DNA from: Nocardioides albertanoniae
GTDB taxonomy: Bacteria > Actinomycetota > Actinomycetes > Propionibacteriales > Nocardioidaceae
Length of the DNA: 64,000 nucleotides
Direction of reading: 5' to 3'
NCBI RefSeq assembly: GCF_006716315.1
Contig: NZ_VFOV01000001.1
Coordinates: forward strand, 3,736,501 to 3,800,500
The notes beneath the pieces are model-generated. The model ran no database searches, was not told where the DNA came from, and saw only the letters and a program-made list of their open reading frames with translations. A program made the translations under genes and the position numbers. This document shows, in pieces, positions 61,942-64,000 of the stretch (the stretch's first letter is position 1; each line of letters begins with the position of its first letter).

Positions 61942-62520
61942 CTAGTGCAGCAGCGCGCGCACGATGCGTTCGGCCACGTCAGGGTCGGGGTCGGCGCGTT
62001 CGAGGGTGTGCAGCACGAAGCCTCCGACGAGCGCGCGCACGAACTCCATCACCGGCAGGTCGGCGGGCAGCTGCCCGGCGGCGACGGCGGCCTCGATGCG
62101 GGTCGAGACGGTGGCGGTGATGCCGAGAGCATCGTTGAGCCGGGTGCCGATGTCGGGGTTCTCGCAGGCGGCGGCGACCAGCGAGCGGACGAGGCCCTCG
62201 TTGCCGGGCTGTGCGACCAGGTCGAGGAGGCTCTGCATCCAGGCGGTCAGGTCGGCGCGGATGTCTCCGGTGTCGGGCACGACCGGGTGGTCGGGCAGCA
62301 GCAGGTCTTCGATCAGCGCATCGGCGACGACCGCGCTCTTCGAGGACCACCATCGATAGATCGTCTGCTTGGAGACGCCCGCCTCGGCCGCGATGCCTTC
62401 GATGGTGAGATGGTCATAGCCCTTCTCCGCGAAGAGGCGCCCGCTCGCCTCGAGCACGGAGAGTCGAGCCTGCTCGCTGCGTACGGCACCTCGACGGCGC
62501 ACCCCTGCTGACCCTGGCAT
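61942..62520 (-). CDS. TetR-family regulator divergent from an MMPL transporter
   Basis: A 192-aa TetR protein: HTH ~20-65 (ARLSVLEASGRLFAEKGYDH, then LTIEGIAAEAGVSKQTIYRW) and a C-terminal domain resembling the TetR_C_11/16 type (LLDLVAQPGNEGLVRSLVAA). Its start is uncertain: ATG 62520 is used, and several ATGs up to 62568 have no better ribosome-binding site. It faces the MMPL gene across a short spacer and is the likely repressor of that transporter. Confidence 0.85.
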   Translation of the reverse strand: MPGSAGVRRRGAVRSEQARLSVLEASGRLFAEKGYDHLTIEGIAAEAGVSKQTIYRWWSSKSAVVADALIEDLLLPDHPVVPDTGDIRADLTAWMQSLLDLVAQPGNEGLVRSLVAAACENPDIGTRLNDALGITATVSTRIEAAVAAGQLPADLPVMEFVRALVGGFVLHTLERADPDPDVAERIVRALLH

Positions 62521-62584
62521 GAACGGCATCTTAAACATCATCGCCGGAGCACGGGTGTGACGCATCACTCCCCCGCGAAACCTT

Positions 62585-62614
62585 GTCCAGCGGCGTACGG
62601 GTGATTAACTGGAC
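62585..62614. promoter_or_regulatory. Inverted repeat in the TetR-MMPL spacer
   Basis: GTCCAG (62585-62590) and CTGGAC (62609-62614) form an inverted repeat with an 18-base gap, placed before an AT-rich -10-like AATTAT (62626-62631) of the MMPL gene. Candidate TetR site. Confidence 0.35.
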
Positions 62615-62647
62615 GGACCGTTGCGAATTATCGAAAGGGATGCCGCC

Positions 62648-64000
62648 ATGGCGGAGCTGCTGTATCGACTGGGCAAGACGGCCGCGCGCCGCGCCTGGCT
62701 CGTGATCCTTGCCTGGGTGCTCGCGCTGTCCGGCGCCGCCGGGGCGTACGTCGCCTGGTCGGGCGAGCTGACCACCAGCTTCGACATCCCGGGCCTGCCC
62801 TCGAGCGATGTGGTCGACGAGCTGCAGAAGGGGCTCCCCGATCTCGCGGGCGGCTCCGGCACGATCGTCTACCAGACCGAGGACGGCAGCCCCCTCAGCG
62901 CAGCCCAGAAGAAGGAGATCCGCGCGCAGATCGCGAGCGCGAAGGACCTCCCTGACGTCGCCACGGTCACCGACCCGTTCCAGACCGAGACCCAGCGCGA
63001 GGCGCAGGCCACGAAGGTCACCGAGGGTCAGGCGAAGATCGAGGCCGGCCAGAAGCAGCTCTCCGCCGCCCAGGCGAAGCTCGACAAGGCGCAGGCCGGC
63101 ATCGACAAGGCACGCACCCAGGCGCTGGCCGCCGGGATGCCGACCACCCAGATCGATGCCCAGCAGGCCAAGCTCGACAAGCAGCAGGCCAAGCTCGACG
63201 AGAACGCCGCCGACCTGGAGGCCAACGCCAAGAAGGCCGAGAACGGCGCCGAGCTGCTCGAGCTCTCCGACGGCATCCGGATGGTCTCCGAGGACGGGTC
63301 GGCCGCCATGGTCAATGTCGCCTACTCGGTTGGCCGCCTCGACATGTCGGAGGAGACCAAGAAGGCGACGGTCGACCACTTCGCCGACGCGCCGGTCGAC
63401 GGCGTCGAGGTGGGCGTCTCCTCCGACATCTCCCAGGAGGTGCCCAACCCGATGGGTCCGGGCGAGATCGTGGGCGTCGGCGTCGCCGCGATCGTCCTGC
63501 TGGTCATGCTCGGCACCATCATCGGCGCCGGCGTGCCGCTGGTCACCGCCCTGACCGGTGTCGGTATCGGCGCGCTCGGTGCGCTCTCCCTCTCCGGCGT
63601 CGTGCAGATGGCGTCGATGACCCCGATCCTGGGCCTGATGCTCGGCCTGGCCGTCGGCATCGACTACTCGCTGTTCATCCTCAACCGACACCGCAAGCAG
63701 CTCCTGCACGGCTCGGACGTCACCGAGTCGATCGCGCTCGCGACCGGCACCGCCGGCACCGCCGTGGTCTTCGCCGGATCCACCGTGATCGTCGCGCTGG
63801 TCGCGCTCAACATGACGGGCATCCCGTTCCTCGGCCTGATGGGGTCGGTCGGCGCGGCCTGCGTCGCGATCGCCGTGCTGGTCGCCATCACCCTGACCCC
63901 GGCCATCCTCAGCCTCGTCGGCGGCCGCATCGTCTCCAAGCGCGCTCGCGCGAAGGTCACCGAGCACGACGCCGCCGAGGCGAGCGCCAGGCCGATGCCC
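62648..64000 (+). CDS. MMPL/RND-family transporter (5' part, continues beyond window)
   Basis: The first 451 residues of an MMPL-type transporter. A first membrane helix (~17-37, WLVILAWVLALSGAAGAYVA) is followed by an external domain (~40-235) with a long Gln/Ala/Lys coiled coil (~127-205; EGQAKIEAGQKQLSAAQAKL). A block of helices then starts at ~278 (VGVGVAAIVLLVMLGTIIGA), with the conserved GLAVGIDYSLFILNRHRKQL motif (~335). It exports lipids or drugs by proton motive force; the substrate is unknown. ATG 62648 has AAGGGA 7 bases upstream. The coding frame is still open at base 64000. Confidence 0.92.
   Translation, partial: MAELLYRLGKTAARRAWLVILAWVLALSGAAGAYVAWSGELTTSFDIPGLPSSDVVDELQKGLPDLAGGSGTIVYQTEDGSPLSAAQKKEIRAQIASAKDLPDVATVTDPFQTETQREAQATKVTEGQAKIEAGQKQLSAAQAKLDKAQAGIDKARTQALAAGMPTTQIDAQQAKLDKQQAKLDENAADLEANAKKAENGAELLELSDGIRMVSEDGSAAMVNVAYSVGRLDMSEETKKATVDHFADAPVDGVEVGVSSDISQEVPNPMGPGEIVGVGVAAIVLLVMLGTIIGAGVPLVTALTGVGIGALGALSLSGVVQMASMTPILGLMLGLAVGIDYSLFILNRHRKQLLHGSDVTESIALATGTAGTAVVFAGSTVIVALVALNMTGIPFLGLMGSVGAACVAIAVLVAITLTPAILSLVGGRIVSKRARAKVTEHDAAEASARPMP

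Overview
The window is a GC-rich stretch (roughly 70 percent GC by eye) of an actinobacterial chromosome. Mycothiol synthesis (mshB), actinobacterial-type dapD/dapC/dapE, a sigE-anti-sigma-htrA block, GTG starts and leaderless promoters, and two DUF222/HNH repeat elements fit Nocardioides or a close relative in the Nocardioidaceae. The genus is inferred, not shown. From recalled gene order, the core genes mshB-DUF6113, fdxA-dapC, dapD, dapE-LOG-DivIVA-DUF3117, O-methyltransferase-sigE-anti-sigma-htrA match the Mycobacterium tuberculosis Rv1170-Rv1224 region, with accessory blocks inserted between them.

Layout. 0-10 kb: end of a membrane protein, a BldC-like DNA-binding protein, then a mostly leftward block: htrA, anti-sigma factor, sigE, (rightward O-methyltransferase), pepA, DUF3117, a Tyr/Pro/Gln-rich membrane protein, a DivIVA-domain protein, a LOG-family protein and dapE. 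10-15.6 kb: rightward sulfur block metX-metY-CoA-binding protein, then two OsmC proteins and a flavoprotein; both promoters carry a related AT-rich operator-like site. 15.6-20 kb: a TetR-controlled deazaflavin reductase/DrrAB-type exporter unit, followed by a DUF6069-like protein, a methyltransferase and a frameshifted membrane gene. 20.7-24.2 kb: ileS with a T-box leader. 24.2-30 kb: two paralogous GNAT genes around a DUF559 gene, each bordered by a 67-70 bp palindrome, then enoyl-CoA hydratase, DinB protein and the cstA-ybdD pyruvate/peptide uptake pair. 30-35.8 kb: dapD, two cell-wall-hydrolase-like proteins, dapC, fdxA, GNAT. 36-39.4 kb: VOC protein, quinone reductase, TetR, then an archaeal-type aspS behind what looks like a second T-box with an Asp (GAC) specifier.

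39.4-41.1 kb and 59.7-61.4 kb hold two inverted copies of a 1.73-1.74 kb DUF222/HNH (13E12-like) element. Each copy has a different single-base frameshift. Between them lie a VanW-family protein, DUF6113-mshB, a Nudix hydrolase, an M15 peptidase, a thioesterase, a DUF202 protein, an AtzH-amidase fusion, a secreted beta-helix protein, a Nudix-type regulator divergent from an SPFH-NAD-kinase-like pair, a TetR-SMR efflux pair, a flavin dehydrogenase, an unknown beta-propeller-like protein and a small GNAT. The window ends with an ICMT-like membrane methyltransferase, a TetR regulator and the 5' part of an MMPL transporter.

The genes support lysine/diaminopimelate and methionine synthesis, envelope stress response and wall remodelling, redox/thiol protection, and small regulated efflux units. 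The observations most worth testing are the aspS T-box, the inverted DUF222 copies whose frameshifts could be repaired by one inversion event, the structured segment upstream of each copy, and the Nudix regulator-SPFH-NAD-kinase-like locus. No tRNA, rRNA, CRISPR array or complete insertion sequence was recognised.
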